From assembly GCF_008973755.1 (NCBI RefSeq), contig NZ_WBOM01000008.1, positions 1 through 64,000 on the forward strand: a stretch of DNA of 64,000 nucleotides. Direction: 5' to 3'. Shown here in pieces: positions 47,224 to 57,036 of the stretch (position 1 is its first letter; every line of letters begins with the position of its first letter). The notes beneath the pieces were generated by a model. That model did not search any database. It was not told the origin of the DNA and saw only the letters and a program-made list of their open reading frames with translations. Position numbers and translations under genes: made by a program. This stretch comes from Nitrincola alkalilacustris. GTDB taxonomy: Bacteria; Pseudomonadota; Gammaproteobacteria; Pseudomonadales; Balneatricaceae.

Positions 47224-47401
47224 CTTAGCCTTACTACCCCACGCTCTCTGCAATCAGATTCTTCATCCTGGAACCTCTGTACATCCCATCCCAGAGTGCT
47301 GGCCTCAGCATACTTCTCGTCTGTAATCCCACCTCTTCGACACTGTAACTGCACGTCAGTCACGTTATAATAACGCGTTGATTTTTTCCGGTGAGGTTGA
47401 T

Positions 47402-47914
47402 GTGTCTTATCTGATAGCTATTTTCTGGGGGCTCGGTGCTATTTTGCTGCTGCTCGGTTCAGCTATTTACAGGCTCGGTCTGATCAGTCTGGAAATGTTC
47501 AGCTATCCGATGAGCGGGTGGCACTGGCTGGCTCTGTTTGCCAGTCTGGTTTTCATGGGCTTTTCTGAAGGTTACCGAGGATTTCAGAAGGGCTTTTCGC
47601 CGCGTGTGGCATCCCGTATCTACTATCTGACACAGAACCCGACTCCTCTGCGTCTGCTACTGGCGCCTGCTTTCTGTTTGGGCTTGTTTGATGTTGAGCG
47701 CAAACGTCAGATGATCACCCTGACCCTGATAGTTGCAATTGTTCTGGTGGTTCAGGTGGTGCATCTGATGCCACAGCCCTGGCGTGGCATCATAGATGCT
47801 GGAGTGGTGCTCGGACTTGGCTGGGGTGTGATCACTCTGCTGATCTTCACCGTCAGCGCCTTTGTCAGTCGTGAGTTTGAGCATGTGCCGGAGATGCCTG
47901 ATACGGTACGATAA
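47402..47914 (+). CDS. Conserved hypothetical membrane protein
   Basis: 170 residues with about four membrane helices (SYLIAIFWGLGAILLLLGSA, HWLALFASLVFMGFSEG, ITLTLIVAIVLVVQVVHLM, IIDAGVVLGLGWGVITLLIF). I do not recognise the family by name. GTG at 47402 is chosen because GGTGAGG lies just upstream; a TTG at 47378 would add 8 residues. It ends 5 bp from the convergent ilvA. Confidence 0.7.
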   Translation: MSYLIAIFWGLGAILLLLGSAIYRLGLISLEMFSYPMSGWHWLALFASLVFMGFSEGYRGFQKGFSPRVASRIYYLTQNPTPLRLLLAPAFCLGLFDVERKRQMITLTLIVAIVLVVQVVHLMPQPWRGIIDAGVVLGLGWGVITLLIFTVSAFVSREFEHVPEMPDTVR

Positions 47915-47919
47915 CCGGA

Positions 47920-49437
47920 TCAGGCAAGAAACAGCTTGTATGCCTCGTTATCGGTTTCATCCCAGTAGTTGTAACCGATATCCTCCAGGAACTGCGCAAC
48001 CAGTTGACGATCTTCAGGAGGTACCTGCATACCGACCAGTACGCGGCCATAGGCAGCGCCATGGTTGCGATAGTGGAACATGGAGATGTTCCAGCGCCCA
48101 CCCAGTTTGCTCAGGAAGGTCATCAATGCACCGGGTCTTTCCGGAAACTCGAAGCGGAAAATCACTTCGTTATCCACACTGGCTGGCGCGTGGCCACCCA
48201 CCATGTAACGCACATGGATCTTGGCGATCTCATTGTCGGTCAGGTCCACCACTTGATGGCCCTGCTCGGTCAGCAGGTCTATCAGCTCCTGGCGGCCGTT
48301 GTTTTCCGGCTTGATCTGAACACCAACAAAGATGATCGCTTCCTTGTCATCACTGTAGCGATAGTTGAACTCGGTGATATTGCGCCGGCCCAGTGCAGTA
48401 CAGAACTGCTTGAAACTGCCGGGGCGTTCGGGAATCCGTGTGGCGATGATCGCCTCACGCTTTTCACCCAGCTCAGAGCGCTCGGCGATATGACGCAGGC
48501 GATCGAAGTTGACATTGGCACCTGAGTCTATGGCGATCAGGGTTTGATCGCTGCACTTTTCGCGTTCGACATACTTCTTCAGACCGGCAACACCCAGAGC
48601 GCCTGCGGGTTCGCAGACGGAGCGGGTATCGTCAAAGATATCCTTAACCGCGGCACAGATCTCATCGGTGGTAACGGTGATCACTTCATCCACAAACTGG
48701 CGTGCCAGGTCAAACGTGTGCTCACCTATCTGAGCCACGGCCACGCCATCAGCAAACAGACCGACTTGCGGCAGAACCACACGTGAGCCGGCTTCCAGTG
48801 CGGCCTTGAGGCAAGCCGCATCCTCGGGCTCAACACCGATAACCTTGACGTCGGGGCGCAGGTATTTGATATAGACCGAGATGCCGGCAATCAGGCCGCC
48901 GCCGCCGACAGGAACGAATACGGCGTTGATCGGGCCGCTTTCCTGACGCAGTATCTCCATCGCGATGGTGCCCTGACCGGCAATTACATCCGGGTCATCA
49001 AAAGGCGGGATGTAGATGAATCCCTTTTCGCTCACCAGTTTCTGCGCATGTGCCTGAGCTTCATCAAAAGTATCCCCATGCAGCACAACCTTGCCGCCAC
49101 GTGCTCGGACATTGTTGACCTTGATCTCGGGGGTGGTTTTTGGCATGACAATCGTTGCCTTGACACCCAGTGCATGTGCCGACATCGCCAGCCCTTGAGC
49201 ATGGTTGCCGGCAGAGGCGGTAATCACACCGATTCGACGCTCCTCTTCAGACAGCTGCGCCATGCGGTTATAGGCACCGCGCAGTTTGAATGAAAATACC
49301 GGCTGCATATCCTCGCGCTTGAGCAGCACGCGGTTGTTCAGGCGGATGGAGAGTGCGGGTGCAGGATCCAGCGGTGTTTCAACCGCGACGTCGTAGACAC
49401 GCGCTTCAAGAATCTTTTTGATGTATCGGTGTGCCAT
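47920..49437 (-). CDS. ilvA: Threonine ammonia-lyase, biosynthetic
   Basis: Deaminates threonine to 2-oxobutyrate for isoleucine synthesis. 505 residues: PLP domain with the lysine in [12 protein letters not shown] (~50-60), the glycine loop [11 protein letters not shown], and [10 protein letters not shown]. Two ACT-like C-terminal regulatory domains follow ([14 protein letters not shown] and [14 protein letters not shown]). Two such domains mark the isoleucine-inhibited form. It is divergent from rpiA, the usual gammaproteobacterial pairing. Confidence 0.97.
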   Translation of the reverse strand: MAHRYIKKILEARVYDVAVETPLDPAPALSIRLNNRVLLKREDMQPVFSFKLRGAYNRMAQLSEEERRIGVITASAGNHAQGLAMSAHALGVKATIVMPKTTPEIKVNNVRARGGKVVLHGDTFDEAQAHAQKLVSEKGFIYIPPFDDPDVIAGQGTIAMEILRQESGPINAVFVPVGGGGLIAGISVYIKYLRPDVKVIGVEPEDAACLKAALEAGSRVVLPQVGLFADGVAVAQIGEHTFDLARQFVDEVITVTTDEICAAVKDIFDDTRSVCEPAGALGVAGLKKYVEREKCSDQTLIAIDSGANVNFDRLRHIAERSELGEKREAIIATRIPERPGSFKQFCTALGRRNITEFNYRYSDDKEAIIFVGVQIKPENNGRQELIDLLTEQGHQVVDLTDNEIAKIHVRYMVGGHAPASVDNEVIFRFEFPERPGALMTFLSKLGGRWNISMFHYRNHGAAYGRVLVGMQVPPEDRQLVAQFLEDIGYNYWDETDNEAYKLFLA

Positions 49438-49537
49438 ATCAGAGACTGTTCATCAGAGTTGGTGGTTAATACAGGATCAGTGATGGTATCGGCTCAGCCA
49501 GCCATCGTCTATAAAGCTGAGGCTCAAGGGATGATTT

Positions 49538-49568
49538 TTACCCAATTACGGGCCAGAAAATCTATAAT
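49538..49568 (+). promoter_or_regulatory. Candidate rpiA promoter
   Basis: TATAAT at 49563-49568 is a perfect -10 element. The best -35-like match is TTTACC at 49538-49543 with a long 19-bp spacer, so the -35 is weak. It lies 53 bp before the rpiA ATG. Confidence 0.4.
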
Positions 49569-49620
49569 GAAGTATGAAACCGAGCATTTAACCTTTGATG
49601 GCATAACCAGGCGGGACAAA

Positions 49621-50295
49621 ATGACACAGGATGAGATGAAACGTGCTGTTGCACAGGCGGCAGTGGAGCATATTCTGAAAAAACTGGAACGAGACAGCAT
49701 TGTCGGTGTAGGCACAGGTTCCACGGCGAACTGCTTCATAGATGCTCTGGCTGCTCATCGGGACCGTTTTGCCGCTACGGTTGCCAGCTCAGAAGCGACA
49801 GCCGAGCGCCTGCGAGGGCACGGTATTGAAGTACTTGACCTGAATTCGGTCGGCGGGATCGATGTCTATGTGGATGGCGCGGATGAGTTTGACCCTCATC
49901 TTAATTTGATCAAGGGCGGCGGTGGCGCACTGACACGTGAAAAAATCGTTGCGGCGGCTTCGCGTGAATTTGTCTGTATCGTGGATCAGAGCAAGCAGGT
50001 GGATCTGCTCGGCAACTTTCCATTACCGGTTGAGGTGATTCCGATGGCGCGCTCACTGATCGGACGTGAGCTGGCCAAGCTTGGGGGACAGCCTGTCTAT
50101 CGCGAAGGCTTCGTGACCGATAACGGCAATCTGATTCTGGATGTGCATGATATGGAGATCGTTGATCCGAAAGCACTGGAAAGACACCTGAACAATCTGC
50201 CGGGTGTCGTCTGCAATGGCCTGTTTGCCTTGCGCGGTGCGGATCTGGTGTTGATGTCGACGCCCGAAGGCGTGAAAACCTTCAAGGCGTCTTGA
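49621..50295 (+). CDS. rpiA: Ribose-5-phosphate isomerase A
   Basis: Interconverts ribulose- and ribose-5-phosphate in the pentose phosphate pathway. 224 residues with [15 protein letters not shown] (phosphate loop), [29 protein letters not shown] (catalytic Asp and Lys) and [12 protein letters not shown]. The ATG at 49621 gives [14 protein letters not shown], the normal N-terminus. Confidence 0.97.
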   Translation: MTQDEMKRAVAQAAVEHILKKLERDSIVGVGTGSTANCFIDALAAHRDRFAATVASSEATAERLRGHGIEVLDLNSVGGIDVYVDGADEFDPHLNLIKGGGGALTREKIVAAASREFVCIVDQSKQVDLLGNFPLPVEVIPMARSLIGRELAKLGGQPVYREGFVTDNGNLILDVHDMEIVDPKALERHLNNLPGVVCNGLFALRGADLVLMSTPEGVKTFKAS

Positions 50296-50298
50296 ACA

Positions 50299-52770
50299 TC
50301 AGGTAGCGCTGCGCAGCAATCGGTAGCACTGCTCCAGCAGCAGAGGGCGTCGCATGACGATACCGCTGAGGCAGAAGAACAGCGCTGCGCCCAGTGGCAG
50401 CACGACCCAGAGCTGCCAGTGCAGCTGTACCGGGATTTTCAGCAGTGTCAGGTGCAGTGCTCCCAGCGTCAGCTCTGTTGCCAGACTGGCCAGTAAGCCT
50501 CCGACCAGCCCCAGCAGCAAAAACTCCAGCAGGTCGAGCTGGCGCGTCTGTTTAGCCGTTGCACCCAGGGTCTGTAGCAGCGCCACTTCATAACGGCGTT
50601 GCTCAAGTGCCTGCAGCAACGTGACGATCAGCAGCAATCCCCCGCAGATCAGACTCATTGCCAGAATCAGTGCCGAACTGTCACCCAGGCGTTTGAGCCA
50701 GAGCGCCGCCTGTTGCAGTAACTGATCGATATCGATCAGTGTCAGGGAGGGAAAGGCGCGCAGCATATCGTTAACCAGATGCTGCTTGTCAGTCTCCAGA
50801 TGAAAGCTGGTGATAAAGGTCGCCGGGAAGGCCTCCAGAGCTTCCTGATTGAAGATAACGTAGAAGTTCGGCTGGAAAGACCCCCACTCCACCTGCCTCA
50901 GGCTGGTGATGCGTGCCTCTAAAGGCAGTCCTCCGATATCGAACCCCAGCGTGTCGCCCAGAGAGAGTCCCAGCTCATCGGCCATCTCCTGCTCGACCGA
51001 TATTTCGGGCTCAGTGGCGCCTTGTGACCACCAGATGCCTGCCGTCAGCGGGTTGTTGTCCGGTGCCTGCGCAGCCCAGCTCAGGTTCAGCTCACGATTG
51101 AGCGTGTTGTGCTCCAGTTGCACCTCGTTCATCTGTGGGCGAATGGGCTCGCCATTGAGTGCATTGATGCGTCCTCGTACCATGGGGTAGAGAATACTGC
51201 CGATCTCGTGGGTGGCGAAAAAATCATCCAGCTCATCTTTCTGCCAGGGCTGAATATTGACGACGAAATAGTTCGGCGTATCCACTGGCAACTGCGCCTG
51301 CCAGGACTCCAGCAGATCGGTGCGGCTGATCCAGACGACACTCAGCAGGGTCAGCAGCAGTACCAGTACGGCTGATTGCAGGCGATGCCAGCGTCGTTGC
51401 TGACGCAGGCGCATCGATAACAGTCGTCCCAGCAATAAACGCTTGGCGAGAGGGCGTGTCAGCAACAGTAGCGCCTGCTGGGTGATGACTCCAAATATTG
51501 CGCCTCCTGCCAGCAGCAGTAACAGCAGCGCAACAGCGGCCAGGTACTCCTCCAGAAAGCTGAGCAGCACAACACCCAGCAGTATCAGGCAGATAAGGTA
51601 GAGCAGGTTGGCGCGCCTGTCCTGAGGGGCGCCATCACCACGAAACAGATGTGATACGGGAACACGCGCGAGCTGCAGAATCGGTGGCAGGCCCAGAAGT
51701 ACCAGCAGTGCCAGCCCCAGTGCGGCGCCGCTGAAGTAGCGCAGAGGTGCCGCTGCAGGCAGTGCCTGAGGCAAAAGGTCCTCCAGCCACCCGACGACCA
51801 GTTGCTCGAGCAGCAGTCCGGTGGCCGTGCCGAAGAGGGCCACTATGGCCCAGGCCATCAGCAGTTGCAGCAGGTAGAGCCTGATCAGTTGACGCGGCGG
51901 CATGCCCAGGCTCAGCAGCAATGCGCAGCGTGTATATTGTCCATTGCTGAAACGGCGCAGGCTCAGGGTGATGGTCAGTGCTGCCAGTAGCAGTGCAATC
52001 AGTGCCGTGAGTTTGAGGTAGCGCAGCCCGTTGCCCAGTGCAGCTCCCGTCATGGGTTGATCATTACGCAGGCTGAACAAGCGCTCATCACTGCGCAGAT
52101 CCTGTCGCCAGAGTGCATCAAGTTGGATGATCGACTCTTCATCACCCGCCAGCAGCAGACGAAACTCGGCTCGACTGCCCGGTGCAAGAATGCCGCTGGC
52201 TTCCAGGTCTGCTGCATTGATGATCACATGCGGACTGAAGCTGCGAAAGCCGGAGCCCCGATCAGGCGAACTCTGCAGCACCGCCGTGACCTCGAAATCT
52301 GCATAGCCCAGTTGAACGCTGTCTCCAAGATTCAACCCCAGCTGTGTAAAGACACGCTGCTCGGCCCAGATCTGACCGGACTCAGGCAGGTCGCCCTCCT
52401 GCGGGGGAGTTGTGACTATTTGTCCTCGCAGAGGGTAGGGAAGCTGGGCTGCCCGGACAGAGACCAGCATCATCTCATCATCCAGCGCCAGCATACTGGG
52501 AAACTGAGTCACCTGTGTCGCCACCAGACCAGCGGCTTCGGCGTCATCAAGGCGTTCAGGGCTGATCGGCCGTTGGCCGGAAAGAATCAGGTCAGCACCC
52601 AGCAGAGCTGCACTTTCCTGCAACAGTCCGCGTTCCAGGCGGTCGGCCAGTAATGCAAGAGGGGTGGCGATGGCTATGGCGATCCAGCAGGCGAGCAGCA
52701 GCGCACGCCATTCAGTGGTGCGCAACTGATTGCGCAGCTGGCGCCAGGCCAGCCCGATGGTGCCTGTCAT
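50299..52770 (-). CDS. ybbP: ABC transporter permease, FtsX/YbbP family
   Basis: 823 residues with about ten membrane helices arranged as two FtsX-type units, and large periplasmic loops (e.g. LSGQRPISPERLDDAEAAGL). The last helix pair and LLQTLGATAKQTRQLDLLEFLLLG match YbbP. It overlaps the ATPase gene upstream by 4 bp (ATGA). With the adjacent YbbA-like ATPase and TesA it reproduces the E. coli tesA-ybbAP neighbourhood. The transported or extracted substrate is unknown; lipid or esterase-linked roles have been proposed. Confidence 0.9.
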   Translation of the reverse strand: MTGTIGLAWRQLRNQLRTTEWRALLLACWIAIAIATPLALLADRLERGLLQESAALLGADLILSGQRPISPERLDDAEAAGLVATQVTQFPSMLALDDEMMLVSVRAAQLPYPLRGQIVTTPPQEGDLPESGQIWAEQRVFTQLGLNLGDSVQLGYADFEVTAVLQSSPDRGSGFRSFSPHVIINAADLEASGILAPGSRAEFRLLLAGDEESIIQLDALWRQDLRSDERLFSLRNDQPMTGAALGNGLRYLKLTALIALLLAALTITLSLRRFSNGQYTRCALLLSLGMPPRQLIRLYLLQLLMAWAIVALFGTATGLLLEQLVVGWLEDLLPQALPAAAPLRYFSGAALGLALLVLLGLPPILQLARVPVSHLFRGDGAPQDRRANLLYLICLILLGVVLLSFLEEYLAAVALLLLLLAGGAIFGVITQQALLLLTRPLAKRLLLGRLLSMRLRQQRRWHRLQSAVLVLLLTLLSVVWISRTDLLESWQAQLPVDTPNYFVVNIQPWQKDELDDFFATHEIGSILYPMVRGRINALNGEPIRPQMNEVQLEHNTLNRELNLSWAAQAPDNNPLTAGIWWSQGATEPEISVEQEMADELGLSLGDTLGFDIGGLPLEARITSLRQVEWGSFQPNFYVIFNQEALEAFPATFITSFHLETDKQHLVNDMLRAFPSLTLIDIDQLLQQAALWLKRLGDSSALILAMSLICGGLLLIVTLLQALEQRRYEVALLQTLGATAKQTRQLDLLEFLLLGLVGGLLASLATELTLGALHLTLLKIPVQLHWQLWVVLPLGAALFFCLSGIVMRRPLLLEQCYRLLRSAT

Positions 52771-53462
52771 GCGCTCACCTCATGCAGCTGTCCGTTATGC
52801 AGGCTCAGACGGCGCTGGCAGCGGGCAGCCAGCTCGGTATCGTGTGTGATCAGCACCAGCGTAGCGCCCTCCTGTGCATTCAGCCGGAACAGCTGGTCGA
52901 TAATCTGGTGGCCTGTTTCCTCATCAAGGTTGCCGGTGGGTTCATCGGCAAACAGCAAGCCCGGGCTGGTGGCAAACGCACGGGCTATAGCCACACGCTG
53001 CTGCTCGCCACCGGACAGTTGCGATGGGAAATGATCCAGACGCTCTGCCAGACCAACCTGAGATAACCAGTGCTTTGCAATTGCATCAGGATCCTTGTCG
53101 CCTCTGATTTCCAGTGGCAGGCGTACATTATCCAATGCATTAAGTTCGGGCAGGAGATGAAAAGACTGGAAAATAAAGCTGATGTGGTGGGCGCGCAGTT
53201 GTGCCCTGGCTTCATCATCAAGTGTCTCCAGAGCTTTGCCGTCAAAGCTGATACTGCCCTGACTGGGTGTATCCAGACCAGCCAGCAGGCTGAGCAGGGT
53301 TGACTTGCCGGCACCGGAGCGGCCAATGATCGCGATGCTTTCACCCTTGCCTATAGTCAGATTAAGGTCGCTGAAGAGGGTCACACGGCCGCCTTGTGTC
53401 GGGAACCATTTTGCGACATTGTGTGCCTCAAGGATGTTATCAGCTGAATTGAGGTTAGCCAT
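52767..53462 (-). CDS. ybbA: ABC transporter ATPase, YbbA/LolD-like
   Basis: 231 residues with Walker A GRSGAGKST, signature LSGGEQQRVAIARAF, Walker B LLFADEPTGNLDEETG and switch His ITHDTELA. This is the MacB/LolD class that works with FtsX-type permeases. The preferred ATG (complement of 53460-53462) shares bases with the divergent tesA ATG (53461-53463). An in-frame ATG 10 codons upstream (53492) would run inside tesA. Confidence 0.92.
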   Translation of the reverse strand: MANLNSADNILEAHNVAKWFPTQGGRVTLFSDLNLTIGKGESIAIIGRSGAGKSTLLSLLAGLDTPSQGSISFDGKALETLDDEARAQLRAHHISFIFQSFHLLPELNALDNVRLPLEIRGDKDPDAIAKHWLSQVGLAERLDHFPSQLSGGEQQRVAIARAFATSPGLLFADEPTGNLDEETGHQIIDQLFRLNAQEGATLVLITHDTELAARCQRRLSLHNGQLHEVSA

Positions 53463-54063
53463 GCGTATTGTCTTATCCCTGTTAATGGTCATATTTCTGG
53501 CCATGCCATTGCACGCCGGTACGATTCTGGTGCTGGGCGACAGCCTGTCCGCCGCTTATGGTATACCCCAGCAACAGGGCTGGGTCAGTCTGCTGGAAAA
53601 ACGCCTGCAGGATCAAGGCTATGCTTATTCCGTCGTCAACGCCAGCAGCAGCGGTGAAACAACCAGTGGTGGCCTTAATCGGTTGCCGGCCCTGCTGGAG
53701 CGGCATCAGCCTGACTGGGTGCTGGTGGAGCTGGGTGGCAATGATGGTCTGCGGGGCCTGCCTCTGCCGGTCATCCGCAAAAACCTGAGCCAACTAGTGG
53801 AGCTTCCACTGGATGCCGGGGCTCAGGTGTTACTGATAGGTATACGTCTGCCGCCCAATTATGGAGCTCGTTACGGTGACTCCTTCTTCGAACTCTATGC
53901 CGATATAGCAGACCAGTACAGGGTAGAAAGAGTTCCGTTCATGCTCGAAGGTGTCGCGCTGGACTGGGATCTGATGCAGGATGACGGTATTCATCCCAAT
54001 GCCCAGGCACAGCCGTTGATTCTGGATACCATCTGGCAACATCTGGAGCCATTAATACGCTAA
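53461..54063 (+). CDS. tesA: Acyl-CoA thioesterase I / lysophospholipase L1 (arylesterase)
   Basis: 200 residues with a signal peptide (~1-20, FLAMPLHAG) and the SGNH hydrolase blocks: GDSLS with nucleophile Ser28, SSSGETTSGG, GGNDGLRG, and DGIHPN with the catalytic Asp/His. It is a periplasmic thioesterase, esterase and lysophospholipase. GAGG lies 6 nt before the ATG at 53461. The region upstream in the same frame is antisense to ybbA and was excluded. Confidence 0.96.
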   Translation: MRIVLSLLMVIFLAMPLHAGTILVLGDSLSAAYGIPQQQGWVSLLEKRLQDQGYAYSVVNASSSGETTSGGLNRLPALLERHQPDWVLVELGGNDGLRGLPLPVIRKNLSQLVELPLDAGAQVLLIGIRLPPNYGARYGDSFFELYADIADQYRVERVPFMLEGVALDWDLMQDDGIHPNAQAQPLILDTIWQHLEPLIR

Positions 54064-54099
54064 AATAGCGTTTTTCTGATAACACTGCGGGAATATGAG

Positions 54100-54645
54100 A
54101 TGAAATTCACTAAACTGCTCGGTGCAGGCCTGCTGTTGCCGTCACTACTGCTGCTTTCAGCCTGTGGTACCCTGGATGATATATCCATCCCTTATCTGAC
54201 GTCGTCCTCGGCGTCTGATACACGGTCAATACCTGTGGTTGCAGAACCAGTACCGGCAGAGCCGGAGATCACACCCATCATCACTACGCTGGAATGGAGC
54301 CCGAGCTTTTCGAGGCCGATTCGCCAACTGGAGGAGGTGCTGACCGAGGCCACCGACCAGGCTGATCTGAATCGGACCATCTCCAATATTTCCCATCTTT
54401 ATGATGCCCAGCTTTACGTATTGTTTCATGATCTGCTGGATTATCTGCCTGAGCAGGCTCGTTTCCGGGAGGTTGAAGAGCAGAACCAGTGGCTGGATAT
54501 GCGCATGACACAGGCAACCAGTTCATTCCATCGTTATGACGGCGGTGATCTGGGTGTTTACCATGCCGGTGCGACGTTTATCGCCGTGACTAAAGATCGT
54601 ATAGAGGTTATTTCGCGTCGCCTGGATCAGGTGGCGGTACGCTGA
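54100..54645 (+). CDS. Putative lipoprotein of unknown function
   Basis: 181 residues with a clear lipoprotein signal (LLPSLLLLSACGT, lipobox LSAC, Cys22). A ~45-residue Ser/Pro-rich linker follows, then a helical domain (~65-181: RQLEEVLTEATDQADLNRTISNISHLYDAQLYVLF). I do not recognise a family. It follows tesA by 36 bp on the same strand, so it may be co-transcribed. It ends in a 38-bp convergent overlap with the methyltransferase gene. Confidence 0.75.
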   Translation: MKFTKLLGAGLLLPSLLLLSACGTLDDISIPYLTSSSASDTRSIPVVAEPVPAEPEITPIITTLEWSPSFSRPIRQLEEVLTEATDQADLNRTISNISHLYDAQLYVLFHDLLDYLPEQARFREVEEQNQWLDMRMTQATSSFHRYDGGDLGVYHAGATFIAVTKDRIEVISRRLDQVAVR

Positions 54646-55315
54646 GCAACTTCCATACAGCCTGTCCACTGTTGCGATATTTCTGCTCGAAAGGTGTCAT
54701 GGACGGCTCGTCGGGCACTGGTGTGATGTGCGAGTTGATACCATACAACTCTAGCGCAAGGGCCAGCTCTTTCAGATAGATCAGCCAGTTGCTGCGACAA
54801 TGGATGGTGCCGCCCAGCCTGACGAAGTCAGGGAATACGGGGTGCCCATGAAAACGGCGTTGCAGCTGCTGTGGCTTGGGATAGGGGTTCGGGTAGAGTA
54901 GAAAGTGATGTTCCGGCTTCCAGCCGGCAGTCGCAGCCAGGCGCCAGAAGTCGATCAGGTCGGTTCTGATCAGTCGTGCATTGTCCGGCAGAGGCTCCTG
55001 TCGCTGGCGTACCAGACGATCTTCGGAGCGATCCAATCCCAGTACCAGATGATCCGGGTAGGTGCGGGCGATAACGCGAGTACTGTCACCGACCCCGCAG
55101 CCTGAGTCCAGAATCAGTGGCCCACCATGCGCAGACAGAAGTTCACTGGCCTGATCAAAGGCAAGCTGGTTGAAATCGGCCACGGGCTTGCGAAAGTGTA
55201 GATCACGATAGCGCTCAGCGAGTGCCGAAAGGCCAGGATGGATATCACTCTGACGTGAGGTGACCGGGCGAGAATTACCTTCGGGGTGGGTGTCTGTAGA
55301 GGTGATCTTTGTCAT
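54608..55315 (-). CDS. TrmB-like SAM-dependent methyltransferase
   Basis: 235 residues. SAM motif I LDSGCGVGDSTRVIA, motif II-like VLGLDRSEDRLVRQ, and a tail (NSHITPVPDEPSMTPFEQKY) like TrmB, which makes m7G46 in tRNA. The usual active-site FPDPWPKxRHxKRR reads YPNPYPKPQQLQRRF here, and the protein lacks some canonical tRNA-contact residues. It is probably a TrmB paralogue of different or unknown target. The ATG at 55315 is used; the open frame beyond it lies over the sodB terminator and sodB. Confidence 0.8.
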   Translation of the reverse strand: MTKITSTDTHPEGNSRPVTSRQSDIHPGLSALAERYRDLHFRKPVADFNQLAFDQASELLSAHGGPLILDSGCGVGDSTRVIARTYPDHLVLGLDRSEDRLVRQRQEPLPDNARLIRTDLIDFWRLAATAGWKPEHHFLLYPNPYPKPQQLQRRFHGHPVFPDFVRLGGTIHCRSNWLIYLKELALALELYGINSHITPVPDEPSMTPFEQKYRNSGQAVWKLLSVPPPDPGDAK

Positions 55316-55326
55316 GGTATAAGCGG

Positions 55327-55375
55327 CCGCTGACACATCAGAGTCAGCGGCAGATCTGCTCCAGCGGAGCAGATC
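55327..55375 (-). terminator. Double hairpin after sodB
   Basis: Two consecutive stems lie in the 71-bp gap after sodB: CCGCTGAC / GTCAGCGG (55327-55350) and GATCTGCT / AGCAGATC (55353-55375). They can end sodB transcription or separate it from the downstream methyltransferase gene. No T tract is obvious. Confidence 0.6.
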
Positions 55376-55386
55376 CTTCAGGGGCC

Positions 55387-55971
55387 TTACTTGGCGAAGT
55401 TTTCGTTCACGAAGTCCCAGTTTACCAGCGCCCAGAAGGCATTCAGGTAGTTTGGACGCACGTTGCGGTAGTCGATGTAGTAAGCATGTTCCCACAGGTC
55501 GACTGTCAGCAGCGCGGTCTGGCCACTGGTCATTGGTGTGCCGGCGTTGCTGGTGTTGACGATCTCCAGAGAGCCATCGGCATTCTTGACCAGCCAGGTC
55601 CAGCTGGAGCCGAAGTTGTTCACAGCCTTGTCGTTCAACTCGGTCTGGAAGGCTTCGAAAGAGCCCCACTTGGCATTGATCGCATCAGCAATCGGGCCAG
55701 TCGGTGCGCCGCCACCGTTGGGTGACAGGCAGTGCCAGTAAAACGTGTGGTTCCAGATCTGTGCAGCATTGTTGAAAACGCCGCCAGCCGGTGCGGAAGT
55801 GATGATCTCTTCCAGTGTCTTGCCTTCGTATTCAGAGCCTGGGAGCAGACCATTCAGCTTGTCTACATAGGTTTTGTGGTGCTTGCCGTGGTGATACTCA
55901 AGGGTTTCGGCAGAGATGTGTGGTTGCAGAGCGTCTTTGGCATAGGGCAGTGCTGGCAGTTCAAAACTCAT
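55387..55971 (-). CDS. sodB: Superoxide dismutase, iron type
   Basis: 194 residues, normal for Fe-SOD. Metal ligands are seen in YHHGKHHKTYV, QIWNHTFYW, and DLWEHAYYIDYRN (Asp and His). AAQIWNHTFYWHCLSPNGGG with Gln, and GSSWTWLVKN, mark the iron and not the manganese form. It detoxifies superoxide in the cytosol. Confidence 0.96.
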   Translation of the reverse strand: MSFELPALPYAKDALQPHISAETLEYHHGKHHKTYVDKLNGLLPGSEYEGKTLEEIITSAPAGGVFNNAAQIWNHTFYWHCLSPNGGGAPTGPIADAINAKWGSFEAFQTELNDKAVNNFGSSWTWLVKNADGSLEIVNTSNAGTPMTSGQTALLTVDLWEHAYYIDYRNVRPNYLNAFWALVNWDFVNENFAK

Positions 55972-56201
55972 CGTGATTCACCTTATTGATTTGACAGTGT
56001 TCTAGCATAAAACTGATTGTTATCGATGGATGCAGGCATCCGCAGTGTCATGATCATAGCACTTAATATGGGCGGTATCATGGCACAAAATGTGTGGTAT
56101 TCGAGGGGGTCAAGCTGCTGCAGCCGGTGAGTTGGCTGCAGCAAAGCGACATTCAGCCCTTTCTCCATTAGTTGATGGGGACGGCACTGTGGAAATCAAG
56201 G

Positions 56202-57032
56202 TCAGTGGCTTTCCAGTGTTGTGCTTTTTTCCAGCAGCAGCTGCAGCAGCTCAGGATCACCACAGGCGACGAAAGGAGGATTCAACAGGGATTCCTTACA
56301 GTTGTAATGTAAAATGTTGTGAGTATCCAGGTTGTAAAGTGCTCCACCTGCTGCCTCCAGTATCGCTTGTCCTGCGCCGGTATCCCACTCGCTGGTGGGT
56401 GCCAGTCGTGGATAGAGATCCGCTTCGCCAGCCGCAATCAGGCACAGCTTGATGGAGCTGCCATAAGCCAGTGTATCTACTTCGTCGCAGCAGGAGGCGA
56501 GTTTATCGGCAAAGGCCTCAGCTTCAGCCTTACCGTGACGACGACTGGTAAGCAGTGTGATTTTTCTGCCGGCAGTGCGAGTATGGATCCGGCTGGTGTG
56601 ATCAGCTACCCGTTGCCAGGCTTTACCATCGCCACCCCAGTAGAGGTGTTTCGATACAGGCGCATAGACGATACCGAATATGGGCTTGCCCTGCTCGATC
56701 AGGGCCAGGTTGACCGTGAACTCATCATTACGCTGCAGAAACTCCCGTGTACCATCCAGAGGATCCAGCAACCAGTAACGACCCCAGCTCTGCCGGATTG
56801 ACCAGGGTATCTCGGCAGATTCCTCACTGAGAATCGGTATATCGGGTGTGATGCGCTGCAACCCCTGCAACAACAGGTGATGTGCGGCGATATCTGCCGC
56901 CGTGACCGGTGAGTCGTCTGACTTGGTATTCTCCTGCCATCTGTCGACATCATGGTAGATCTCGAGAATGGCCTCTCCGGCCTGTTCGCTGAGTTGAAGA
57001 AGTGACTGTGTCAGTTCCGGGGTAATTGTCAT
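56202..57032 (-). CDS. cysQ: 3'(2'),5'-bisphosphate nucleotidase CysQ
   Basis: 276 residues of the inositol-monophosphatase superfamily. Metal-site motifs DDSPVTAADIAAH, LDPLDGTREFLQRNDEFTVNLALI and WDTGAGQAILEAAGG are all present. It hydrolyses PAP, the by-product of sulfate assimilation. Its leader carries four 13-bp tandem units, the last of which holds the ribosome binding site. The ~230 bp between its stop and sodB hold nothing I can name. Confidence 0.94.
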   Translation of the reverse strand: MTITPELTQSLLQLSEQAGEAILEIYHDVDRWQENTKSDDSPVTAADIAAHHLLLQGLQRITPDIPILSEESAEIPWSIRQSWGRYWLLDPLDGTREFLQRNDEFTVNLALIEQGKPIFGIVYAPVSKHLYWGGDGKAWQRVADHTSRIHTRTAGRKITLLTSRRHGKAEAEAFADKLASCCDEVDTLAYGSSIKLCLIAAGEADLYPRLAPTSEWDTGAGQAILEAAGGALYNLDTHNILHYNCKESLLNPPFVACGDPELLQLLLEKSTTLESH

Positions 57033-57036
57033 CTGC

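Noticed and set aside
55316-55669. N-terminal extension of the TrmB-like protein
   Set aside because: It covers the sodB terminator and the 3' end of sodB in another frame; the family-like sequence starts after 55315.
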